Shown in pieces: positions 8,017-15,439 of a DNA stretch of 64,000 nucleotides. The notes beneath the pieces were generated by a model. That model did no database searches and was not told the origin of the DNA. It was given only the letters and a program-made list of their open reading frames with translations. Each line of letters begins with the position of its first letter. Positions within the stretch are counted from its first letter, which is position 1. The position numbers and the translations under genes were made by a program. The DNA comes from Oligoflexia bacterium (lineage in GTDB: Bacteria > Bdellovibrionota > Bacteriovoracia > Bacteriovoracales > Bacteriovoracaceae), in the NCBI GenBank assembly GCA_015231955.1, contig JADGAN010000002.1:186001-250000 (forward strand), given 5' to 3'.

Positions 8017-8612
8017 ACCCCCTTAAATCGCTCCTGCTCTCCATCCTCTTGCACCTCTTTTTGCTCTCCTACCTTCAAAGGTGCCAGCCGACTTTTGGGA
8101 CTCAATACAATACTTGCACCAAGTCCCAAAAGTCGGCTGGCACCAAATTACTCATCAAACATATTCCAAAGCAAGCAACGACCACCAGAACCTCCACTAA
8201 AAAATTGCCCGCACCACCCTCCAAAAAAACAGTTACTGCAAATACCACCAGCACTACAGAGCACCTATCAGACAGTAGCAACAATAACGAACATAGGGCC
8301 ACACCCACCTATCCGCAAATTTCCCGCCTAAGAGGAGAAGAGGGCCTGGTTCTTATCAAGATCGTTCTCCATCCCAAGAGTAATCAACAACCGGCACCAC
8401 CTTACGCTGCCACTATCATAAAAAGCAGCGGTCATAATCGCTTAGATCGTGCTGCACTCGATGCGGCCGTCACCTCCCTCTTTCAAATCCCTCCCGCTCA
8501 CGAAGACCAAACCCTCTTCTCTAAATTCATTCAATACCAATTTTCGCTCACCCCTCAACAGGAAAAATTGAGCTCGTCATGGGTAGAAGGGGATCCGGAC
8601 GAATCCTATTAA
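8010..8612 (+). CDS. tonB: TonB-family energy-transducing protein
   Basis: A 200-residue TonB-like protein: N-terminal membrane anchor (residues about 5-22, LKSLLLSILLHLFLLSYL), a Lys/Thr/Pro-rich periplasmic linker, and a C-terminal domain from residue 98 (TYPQISRLRGEEGLVLIKIVL, then IIKSSGHNRLDRAALDAAVTSLFQIP), which is the classic TonB C-terminal signature. It would couple proton-motive force to the receptor encoded just upstream, which it overlaps by 7 bases using a GTG start at 8010. No exbB or exbD is present nearby, so it must borrow these from elsewhere. Residues 24-45 are encoded by a long palindromic repeat inserted in the gene (see 8080-8144); the reading frame passes through it. 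Confidence 0.85.
   Translation: MVNPLKSLLLSILLHLFLLSYLQRCQPTFGTQYNTCTKSQKSAGTKLLIKHIPKQATTTRTSTKKLPAPPSKKTVTANTTSTTEHLSDSSNNNEHRATPTYPQISRLRGEEGLVLIKIVLHPKSNQQPAPPYAATIIKSSGHNRLDRAALDAAVTSLFQIPPAHEDQTLFSKFIQYQFSLTPQQEKLSSSWVEGDPDESY
8080..8144. repeat. Palindromic repeat element (23-bp perfect arms, 19-bp spacer) inside tonB
   Basis: Positions 8080-8102 (starting GGTGCCAGCCGACTTTTGGG) and 8122-8144 (ending AAAAGTCGGCTGGCACC) are exact reverse complements. Part of the right arm plus flank (TCGGCTGGCACCAAATTA, 8133-8150) recurs exactly at 8640-8657. This has the look of a REP/MITE-type dispersed element that landed in frame between the TonB anchor and its linker. Confidence 0.8.
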
Positions 8613-8639
8613 AAATATCCCCAAAAAAGTAAAAATAAA

Positions 8640-8657
8640 TCGGCTGGCACCAAATTA
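8640..8657. repeat. Second partial copy of the palindromic repeat, downstream of tonB
   Basis: TCGGCTGGCACCAAATTA repeats 18 bases of the tonB element exactly, and CCAAAAAAGT just upstream (8621-8630) echoes CCCAAAAGT of the arm. An inverted GGTGCC lies about 45 bases further on, perhaps the remains of the other arm. The rest of the 8613-8893 gap is AT-rich, with a possible -10 box TATAAT at 8838-8843 for the next gene. Confidence 0.6.
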
Positions 8658-8893
8658 GCAAATTAGCAGGCAAAAAAAAATTGGCATGGGGTAGTGGTGC
8701 CTACCTCCAACATCACCGGAGAACGGTAGTTGTCATAGCATTTTCACAATTTAAATCTTCTGTAATATGTAACTATTTGAATTAACGGTTTTACTTTTTT
8801 TTTATTTTCAACATTAAATTTTTTTTATTTTCTCTTTTATAATCACCTTCACTCATTACTCACTCAAAAAAAACAACTGTGGAGGTCGTTTGC

Positions 8894-10063
8894 ATGAGCT
8901 TACATTATTATAGTTATTTTAAATTTCTAACTGTTACACTAACTTTGGCCTATTCATCACTCTCTTTTGCAGAAGCATGGAATAGGATCAATAATCCAGA
9001 ACGTATGGCCTATGCGGGAAAATTTTCTGAGCATAAAATCGATTTGGATTATAACTTTAGTCATGGCATCCCCAGTGCAGAGGTTACCGCCCCATGGGCC
9101 GATAGCTTTTGGGCCACTTATCAAGGGGGAATTGCCAACCGTTATCAATACGGAAATATAAATGGAGTGGTTCCTAGCAAAGCAGAACTACAGCAGAACA
9201 GTTTAAAAAAATTACAAACTCTCCCTACAGAAGAGCTGCAAAAGCTATCTCCGGCAGAAAAATATGACATCTACTGTTGCAACTATAATTATCCACTTAC
9301 GAACAGTGAAATCAAAAGAACATACGCTACTCACCAACATCCTACGGAGCAAAACAAATGGACTGGGCTTTGTCATGGTTGGGCGCCAGCTTCTATCCAC
9401 TTTCAAGAACCAGATTGTACCACTCTTAGCAATAAAGATGGTATTCAAGTGCCTTTTAATTCTACTGATGTAAAAGCACTACTTGACTATTTTCAAGGAC
9501 AAGGTTGTAAAGAAAACACATGCACGGTAGGCGCACGCTGCAAAGACGATCCTAAGCACATCCGCAATTGGGACGCTTATCTTGACGTCAATCCCGGAAC
9601 TATGCACGTGGTGCTCACCAATCTTCTTGGCCGAGGTAAACAAGCACTGGCCTTTGATAAAGATCCTGCTAAAGAGGTTTGGAACCAACCCCTTTACGGT
9701 TACAGTTTTCAAGTCTTAAGCGAAGACAACAATCCTACATATAAGCATCGTGCAAGGGGAACGGCAAAAGAGGTTAGCGTGCGCTTAAATTTAAAATGGG
9801 TTGATGATCTCGACGAGGATGAAATTGGAGGTGATCACCCTTACGCCAATACGGAGCGTGTAAAGAAATATCTTCTCAATACCGATTATGAGTATATTTT
9901 GGAATTAGATGCAAAGGGAAATATTCTCGGTGGACGATGGATTGGTAAATCTATCAACGATCATCCCGACTTCATCTGGTTAAAACAAAAAGGGGTCTTC
10001 TCTAAATCCTCTTTTTGGAAACCACTAGAAACCATTTACGAATCCTCCATTAAAAAGCAATAA
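8894..10063 (+). CDS. Secreted transglutaminase-elicitor-like protein
   Basis: A 389-residue exported protein. The ATG at 8894 follows GGAGG with 8-base spacing (a GTG at 8879 is in frame but less likely) and gives a signal peptide cleaved near SSLSFA/EAW. The mature part resembles the transglutaminase family first described as oomycete cell-wall elicitors (GP42 type), which also has bacterial members. The candidate catalytic cysteine is C160 in WTGLCHGWAPAS; the candidate histidine is H238 in NPGTMHVVLTNLLG. The C-terminal region has the characteristic GGRWIGKSINDHPDFIW. Several cysteines (CCN, CKENTC, C) suggest disulfides. Such enzymes form isopeptide bonds between Gln and Lys side chains. 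It appears monocistronic. The family call rests on motif memory; substrate is unknown. Confidence 0.7.
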   Translation: MSLHYYSYFKFLTVTLTLAYSSLSFAEAWNRINNPERMAYAGKFSEHKIDLDYNFSHGIPSAEVTAPWADSFWATYQGGIANRYQYGNINGVVPSKAELQQNSLKKLQTLPTEELQKLSPAEKYDIYCCNYNYPLTNSEIKRTYATHQHPTEQNKWTGLCHGWAPASIHFQEPDCTTLSNKDGIQVPFNSTDVKALLDYFQGQGCKENTCTVGARCKDDPKHIRNWDAYLDVNPGTMHVVLTNLLGRGKQALAFDKDPAKEVWNQPLYGYSFQVLSEDNNPTYKHRARGTAKEVSVRLNLKWVDDLDEDEIGGDHPYANTERVKKYLLNTDYEYILELDAKGNILGGRWIGKSINDHPDFIWLKQKGVFSKSSFWKPLETIYESSIKKQ

Positions 10064-10069
10064 AAAGAT

Positions 10070-10834
10070 CTATCTTCTTTGGAGTTTTACCACTAAGAGT
10101 GGCCCAATCCCGATTTTCCAATGCCTGGCCTTGATGATGGTTGCAAGCTTTTTTGCCAGGGGATAATGAATTTTTGCAATGAAAGGGGTGATGAGGTGAG
10201 AGGTAGTCATCATCTCTAGTGCATAAAGGGATTTTAGATCTCCCTGCATAATCGTAGAGAGCTTTTTTTCAAAATTGAGGTAAGTGAATTTGGTGATGTG
10301 CTGTTCTTTATAGGAGATATCGGAAAAGCGGTTGAGATAATATTCTAAGAGCGGCCAAAGACTAAAATAGTTGGGAGTGGTGATAATGAGATCACCACCT
10401 GGCCGCAAGAGCCGATGAATACTCTTTAGCAGCGCTGTGATCTCTTCTGCTCTTAAGTGTTCAATCACTTCGATCACCGTGACCACATCAAATAGTGCTT
10501 CTCCTTGAGAGGTACAAATATTGTCCAGATGATCGAATTTGGCAAACTCTCTAAAGTTGGTGCAATATTTTTTTCTTGCATAGTGGATTTGTGATTCCAA
10601 AATATCGACACCTAACTGATAAGCAAAATCGCGCTCCGATAGTGTGCCCAAGAACGTCCCCGAAAAACAGCCAATATCTAAAATTCTTCGACTATGCAAT
10701 TGATGATCAATAACCATTTTCTTTACTGTCTCAAACTTTGACCAGTGCCAAAATCCGCGCATCCCATGGTCATGGTGATAGATATCATCGTAGTGGCCGT
10801 TGGGTATTTCACTATAATTAAAATTATTTTCCAT
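10070..10834 (-). CDS. Class I SAM-dependent methyltransferase
   Basis: A 254-residue cytoplasmic methyltransferase of the type 11/ubiE-like group. Motif I is ILDIGCFSGTFLGTL (near residue 53), the acidic residue of motif II is in LGVDILESQIHYARKKY, and motif IV/post-motif are ALFDVVTVIEVIEHL followed by LLRPGGDLIITTPNYFSLWPLLEYYLNRF. The last segment is common in methyltransferases acting on sugars or polyprenyl-linked glycans. The ATG at 10834 lies 11 bases inside the end of the upstream membrane-protein gene, so the two are translationally coupled. The same pairing, a YfhO-like protein plus a methyltransferase, recurs at 19353-22411. Substrate cannot be told from sequence. Confidence 0.8.
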   Translation of the reverse strand: MENNFNYSEIPNGHYDDIYHHDHGMRGFWHWSKFETVKKMVIDHQLHSRRILDIGCFSGTFLGTLSERDFAYQLGVDILESQIHYARKKYCTNFREFAKFDHLDNICTSQGEALFDVVTVIEVIEHLRAEEITALLKSIHRLLRPGGDLIITTPNYFSLWPLLEYYLNRFSDISYKEQHITKFTYLNFEKKLSTIMQGDLKSLYALEMMTTSHLITPFIAKIHYPLAKKLATIIKARHWKIGIGPLLVVKLQRR

Positions 10835-12584
10835 TAATCTCTTTCCTCCTCACTAACAACCCTATAAAAAGCAATAGTCCACTCCCATAAAGTAGTAACA
10901 AAAGAGTAAAATATTTTGGAACATATTTTAAATGTAAGCTTCCTTGCAAATCGTGAACGCGAATTTTTAGTAGGTTACTCTCATCACTACGAAGTAACTC
11001 ACCGGGCCCACTTACAAGCTGCCAGCCACGATTTAAATTGGTGTTCACGATAAGAGTATCCAGCTGTGCTAATTGATAGTTAATCTCCAGGTGGCCTGGG
11101 GTATAACGCAAAATCTCTACTGAACCCTTGGCGTTTAAAGCATAGGCCTCTCCTCGATAAGTGGAATTTTCTGCGGCAATAACAGAGGTTTTGGGTTTGG
11201 CCGGATCATAGCACTCTTTAGAAGCGCGATTTGGTAGATAATAGATTTGTAGTTTATTAATATCGTGATGGGTGGTGGTAACACTTTTGCTAATGATCAA
11301 GCGATCGAAACGCTCGCTGTGTGCATCGTTGTTAAATCCATCAAACAAGATGACATACCTTGAAATTAAAAACTCTAGATTCACGAGAAGCAAAATCGCC
11401 ATGGCCCATCTTTTTTTATCTTCCATCTTTTGCAAGATCACTGCAAACAACACCAGAAGATAAATAAAAAAGATCAGGAAGTAGCGACTTTGCATATGTG
11501 CTTTATTGATGAAGGGGAGTTTTTGCATCAAGTGCCAGGGGTTCCAAGCACCACCAATACCAGAAGCGATAATAAAGAACAAAAAAAGCAGTGTGATCTC
11601 TTTCCAGTACTCTTTCAGTAATATTTTATACTTATACTTAAAAAAACCATAGACTACGGTGCTGACAATGATCGGTCCCACATAGCACCCAAATTCATGG
11701 TAACGCCAACCATAAATAGGGACATAATCATTATTGGTTTTAAACATGGAAAAGAAGATGGAGATAATATGTTTTAGGTTTAACGGATAAAAATCTAAAA
11801 CTGCTTTTGTTTGTACCAGTGATTGGGATAGCAATACCGGCACGATTTTTATCGCCGACAACATGAAAAAAGCAGTGATCCCTACGGCACACTCCCAGGG
11901 ATGAAACCTCATATAGGCCAGAAGATTTGTACGCACGCGCTTATCTATAATCAAGAGGAGAAGAGAAAGATAGGCAAAGAAAATAAACGTGTACATGCCT
12001 CCATCGAGCAAGATCAAAGCACAAAGAAAGCACAAAATTAAAAAATTTTTTTTATGGTTTAACGTCAGTAAGATATAGATTAGGTAAGGAAAAAGCAAAA
12101 AAGTGCGATAAACAATATGTCCTTCTACAAAATGCAGTCCAATCCAAGCACTATTGACAAAAAGCAGCGCTGTGGCCCAAGCAATTTTTTTATCAATACC
12201 ATAGTGTTCAAAAAATTTAGAAGCTCCCCATAGACCGCAGAAAGAGAGCAACAGCAAAGAGAGTGCATTAGCAAAATAGGGAGAAAATAAAAGAGTCAGC
12301 AAAAGAAACGGTGAGAATATCCAATTTTGAGGGTTACTCAAAACATCCATTCCCCCACACACCCATGGGTCTTGTAATGGCAGTGTGTGATAATTTAAAA
12401 TCGCTGACCTCATAAAAAGCGCAAGCGCGTTAAAGTAGTCCCAATCGTAGGCAAGTACTTTATCGTAGAAAAACACAAAGGGCAGATAGGCAATAACCAC
12501 GCCTAAGATGCAAATAATTTTTATGCGCCTGTAACCATCGAGACCATCTCTTCCTCTCACCTGCTCCCCCATGCTAAGATTCAC
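10824..12584 (-). CDS. Polytopic membrane protein, YfhO/GT-C glycosyltransferase-like
   Basis: A 586-residue inner membrane protein with roughly a dozen hydrophobic segments, a soluble C-terminal loop region (about residues 400-545) and a final helix (YFTLLLLLYGSGLLLFIGLLV) ending in RRKEINGK. The layout resembles YfhO-family and other GT-C proteins, which move sugars from polyprenyl phosphate to acceptors on the outer leaflet. The first loop (DWDYFNALALFMRSAILNYHTLPLQDPWVCGG) has the position and Asp/His/Pro content expected for the catalytic first loop of GT-C enzymes. The start is taken as GTG at 12584; an ATG at 12572 is an alternative and neither has a strong ribosome binding site. The methyltransferase gene overlaps its end. 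Function is inferred by topology only. Confidence 0.65.
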   Translation of the reverse strand: MNLSMGEQVRGRDGLDGYRRIKIICILGVVIAYLPFVFFYDKVLAYDWDYFNALALFMRSAILNYHTLPLQDPWVCGGMDVLSNPQNWIFSPFLLLTLLFSPYFANALSLLLLSFCGLWGASKFFEHYGIDKKIAWATALLFVNSAWIGLHFVEGHIVYRTFLLFPYLIYILLTLNHKKNFLILCFLCALILLDGGMYTFIFFAYLSLLLLIIDKRVRTNLLAYMRFHPWECAVGITAFFMLSAIKIVPVLLSQSLVQTKAVLDFYPLNLKHIISIFFSMFKTNNDYVPIYGWRYHEFGCYVGPIIVSTVVYGFFKYKYKILLKEYWKEITLLFLFFIIASGIGGAWNPWHLMQKLPFINKAHMQSRYFLIFFIYLLVLFAVILQKMEDKKRWAMAILLLVNLEFLISRYVILFDGFNNDAHSERFDRLIISKSVTTTHHDINKLQIYYLPNRASKECYDPAKPKTSVIAAENSTYRGEAYALNAKGSVEILRYTPGHLEINYQLAQLDTLIVNTNLNRGWQLVSGPGELLRSDESNLLKIRVHDLQGSLHLKYVPKYFTLLLLLYGSGLLLFIGLLVRRKEINGK

Positions 12585-12599
12585 TCTAGGATCATCTTA

Positions 12600-13427
12600 T
12601 TATGAGAGCAAAATTGCAAGAACACTCCAGAGAATAAAAAAAGATTGTAAAAAGAGGAGCAGCTTTTGATCGTATGCGCTTAAAGAGTAGTCAAAATAAA
12701 AAACTTTATCAGAACTAAGGCCTCTTGCAATCAACGCCAAGGCCGCGCGCTGAGAGTGCTTGATGGCAAACACCAGGAGCGGAAAAAGTAGCAGGTGCCT
12801 GCGATAAAAGGGGACTCCTCGAAATTTCATCACCATGCTGATGCGTTCACTCTCTTCTCGTAACAAAAAAATAGAGTTCAGTGCTGCTAATAGAACATAG
12901 GAACTCTTAATGCGCTCCCATCCCTTAAACATACTTTTTGTGTATACAATAAATCCCTTTAAAAAAGTAGCTCTCACCTTACCTTTACTACCCTCATCCC
13001 CCTTACTACTTGCATAGTAAAGAATTAACTTATCCAAGTTCATCACTAACGTGCTAGATGCCGAAATTAAGGAGAGTACAAAAATTCTAAAAAAATTGAG
13101 TAGCGATGCCTCTAATACGCTCTTATAAACTGTAAATGACCAGAACAGTTCTAGCGTTTCTCCACTACGCAGCTCTTGGGCCGGGTATAAGAGGTTTAAG
13201 AATAAAACTGTAAACGATAAGAAAAAAACAAAGAGCGCAATCTTTAGTAATGTTTTAACTTGAAGTCCCGCATACAAAAAGAGCAACAAATCTGCGGCAA
13301 CAAAGGGCCCCCACCATAAAAACCCTCCCTGAACGATAATGGGGATGATCGCCATTAAACTGACCATTACAATCACCATGGGGTGAAACTTATTTTGCAG
13401 ATAGATTGCATGAATATGCGGATCCAT
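12600..13427 (-). CDS. ykoC: ECF transporter T component (EcfT/CbiQ/YkoC-like)
   Basis: The transmembrane coupling subunit of an energy-coupling-factor vitamin transporter. About five to six hydrophobic helices are visible, and the two Ala-Arg-Gly-type coupling motifs that touch the ATPase appear as KFRGVPF (near residue 207) and ALIARGLSS (near 236). Length (275) is normal. Its ATG at 13427 lies 7 bases downstream of the stop of the ATPase gene, in an operon S-A-T reading 15350 to 12600. The YkoC identity rests on the neighbouring YkoE-like S component; family membership is firm, and the thiamine-precursor assignment is inferred from context. Confidence 0.85.
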   Translation of the reverse strand: MDPHIHAIYLQNKFHPMVIVMVSLMAIIPIIVQGGFLWWGPFVAADLLLFLYAGLQVKTLLKIALFVFFLSFTVLFLNLLYPAQELRSGETLELFWSFTVYKSVLEASLLNFFRIFVLSLISASSTLVMNLDKLILYYASSKGDEGSKGKVRATFLKGFIVYTKSMFKGWERIKSSYVLLAALNSIFLLREESERISMVMKFRGVPFYRRHLLLFPLLVFAIKHSQRAALALIARGLSSDKVFYFDYSLSAYDQKLLLFLQSFFILWSVLAILLS

Positions 13428-13434
13428 ATTTTTG

Positions 13435-14781
13435 TCACTTTTCCAAATTGATAATTTTATCTGCTATCGCAGTTGCAAGCTTTTGATCATGAGTTATCAT
13501 GATTTGTAATTTTCCTTGCTGTTTCATTTCTCGAATAAATTTTCCTATCATGATCTTGTTGTACTCATCTTGACCAAATGTTGGCTCATCATAAAGGAGA
13601 ATATCTTTCCCCTCTAAAATTGCCATAATGAAAGTCAGCCTACGTTTCTCTCCTTCCGATAAAAGAAAGGGCGACTTATGAACATCAATATCTTCACCTA
13701 AATATAAGCTTAGCAGTTGTCGCAACTCCTTCTCAGCAAATTTGGAATTAAAGGCACACTCCTCTACAATCGAATCAAAAATAAAGTGCGATTCTGGATT
13801 TTGCATCAGGTAGGTAAGGTGCTGGTGCCAGCGTTTTTGCAAAACTTTTTTCCCATCACAAAGGAGTTGCATTGCCCCCTTCTGTGGCGACAACACTCCG
13901 GCAATAAGCTTAAATAGCGTTGTCTTGCCCACACCATTTTTTCCCATGATTGCAACAACCTCACCACTCTTTGCACTCATGGAAAATTTCTCCAGTAACC
14001 ACGGTTCCCTCTTTGTATAAGAAAAGGAAACCTCTTGAAGAGAAATTTCATAACTTTTTTTATTGCTTCCCCTATTTATAAAAGGAAACTCCAGCTCTCG
14101 AGAGTGCCAATCCACAGTTCTTGCAGGAAAGTTGATCACATGATCGACAATTGGCAGCACCTCTTCTTTATGATGATCGACCAAAATAATGGTGTAATGG
14201 CCTTTGAGTTTTAATAGATAACGATAGAATTCCTCTCTTGCCTGCACATCTAAAAAGGCCGTTGGTTCATCCAAGAGCAGTAGTGTAGGATTTGCTGCAA
14301 GTGAAGCTGCTAATACCAATTTTTGGCACTCCCCTCCAGAAAGTTTTGCACTCTTTTGCTCTAAGATGGGAAAAAGATCAAAAAAATGGCCAAAGGTCAC
14401 CATGTTTTTTGCAATATCCTTCTTCGCAAAACGCAAATTCTCCATGGTGAAAACCAAATCCTCCTTCACTGTCGAACATACGAGTTGCGCATAGGGATTT
14501 TGAAACACATACACCACTTGCTCTTGACCAGTTTCTCTAATCAAGTCGTGCCCATTTAAACGGCACTCCCCTTCAATCTTGGCATGTAAATGGTGCGGAA
14601 TGATTCCTTTGAATAAGGATAGCAGTGTACTCTTACCACACCCAGAATCTCCCGATAAGAGCAGCAATTGGTTTTGCTTAACCACATAGCGCTCTTGAAC
14701 GCGAATGACTCTCTCTTCCCCACCAGTATAGCTTGGATAAGTTATGCTTAAAGGACCAAATTCTAGAAGAGTATTATTCAT
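13435..14781 (-). CDS. ykoD: ECF transporter ATPase with two fused ABC domains (YkoD-like)
   Basis: A 448-residue protein made of two ABC ATPase domains in one chain. The first has Walker A GDSGCGKST, signature LSGGECQKL and Walker B LLLLDEPT. The second has Walker A GKNGVGKTT, a signature reading LSEGEKRRL, and Walker B ILLYDEPTFGQ with an Asp-Glu pair, so both nucleotide sites look complete. Both have Q-loops (VFQNPYAQLV and LMQNPESHF) typical of ECF A components, and the H-loops are DHHKEEV and THDQKLA. It powers vitamin uptake with the S and T subunits coded on either side. Its start overlaps the S component stop by 4 bases (ATGA-type). Confidence 0.9.
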   Translation of the reverse strand: MNNTLLEFGPLSITYPSYTGGEERVIRVQERYVVKQNQLLLLSGDSGCGKSTLLSLFKGIIPHHLHAKIEGECRLNGHDLIRETGQEQVVYVFQNPYAQLVCSTVKEDLVFTMENLRFAKKDIAKNMVTFGHFFDLFPILEQKSAKLSGGECQKLVLAASLAANPTLLLLDEPTAFLDVQAREEFYRYLLKLKGHYTIILVDHHKEEVLPIVDHVINFPARTVDWHSRELEFPFINRGSNKKSYEISLQEVSFSYTKREPWLLEKFSMSAKSGEVVAIMGKNGVGKTTLFKLIAGVLSPQKGAMQLLCDGKKVLQKRWHQHLTYLMQNPESHFIFDSIVEECAFNSKFAEKELRQLLSLYLGEDIDVHKSPFLLSEGEKRRLTFIMAILEGKDILLYDEPTFGQDEYNKIMIGKFIREMKQQGKLQIMITHDQKLATAIADKIINLEK

Positions 14782-15350
14782 CTTGCTATTTTAAAACCAC
14801 TGAGTAATCCTGTTTTTAAAAGCTTCCTAGCTATTATTATAGACAAGATCCCTGCAAAAACCATGGATGAAAAAACGAAAGAGCTCACTTGTAACAAATT
14901 GATCTCCATGCTAAGTGAAGAGTAACCGTAATAAAAATAGTCCAAAGTATAACTACAAAGGGCGCCCATAGCACTTGCAAGCAAAATAATGGGCCACTGC
15001 CAACGAGAGTAGAGAAAAATCGCAAAAATCAACTCCGCACCCATCCCCTGTACCAACCCCCAAAGTCCGGCCATAAAACCCCAATTGGTAATCATCCCCT
15101 CAACAAGAGAAGCGACCACCGAGGAGAAGAGGGCCACCCCCGGTTTTCGCACAATCATTGCCGGTAGGATTGCCGATAACACCCAAAAACCTGAGGTAAT
15201 GTACTTCAATCCAAAGGCCTTCAAAAATGGTTTGGTAAATTCGTAGACAAAAGTCCACCCCCAAAAGGCCACACCTAGCCCTACGGCCAAGACCGCTACC
15301 AGCATTAATTCAAAAATGGTGATTTGCTTATCACTAAATTTATTCTGCAT
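14778..15350 (-). CDS. ykoE: ECF transporter substrate-binding component YkoE-like (thiamine precursor HMP)
   Basis: A 190-residue integral membrane S component. The sequence AVGLGVAFWGWTFVYEFTKPF, then FWVLSAILPAMIVRKPGVALFSSVVASLVEGMI and GLVQGMGAELIFAIFLYSRW, matches the YkoE pattern, whose characterised relatives bind hydroxymethylpyrimidine or related thiamine precursors. Roughly six helices are visible. The ATG at 15350 opens the operon and faces the divergent permease gene across a 89-base gap. In many genomes such operons are preceded by a TPP riboswitch; none of its conserved elements (CUGAGA, ACCUGA, GAUAAUGCCAGCG) is seen in the 89 bases upstream. Confidence 0.8.
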   Translation of the reverse strand: MQNKFSDKQITIFELMLVAVLAVGLGVAFWGWTFVYEFTKPFLKAFGLKYITSGFWVLSAILPAMIVRKPGVALFSSVVASLVEGMITNWGFMAGLWGLVQGMGAELIFAIFLYSRWQWPIILLASAMGALCSYTLDYFYYGYSSLSMEINLLQVSSFVFSSMVFAGILSIIIARKLLKTGLLSGFKIAR

Positions 15351-15439
15351 AACCTCTTTCCTTCTTGCACTCTTAAGCTAAAATCTATCAAATAAGATGG
15401 GTATAGCTAACAAAGTTAAAAAAAAGTGGCAACTAAATT

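Noticed and set aside
13822-13833. Palindrome GCTGGTGCCAGC inside the ECF ATPase gene resembling the tonB repeat arm
   Set aside because: Only the GGTGCC core is shared and the protein motif there (WHQHL) is normal for the gene, so chance is enough.
15351-15439. TPP riboswitch in front of the ECF operon
   Set aside because: None of the conserved segments could be found by eye; the gap is also shorter than a complete riboswitch plus expression platform.
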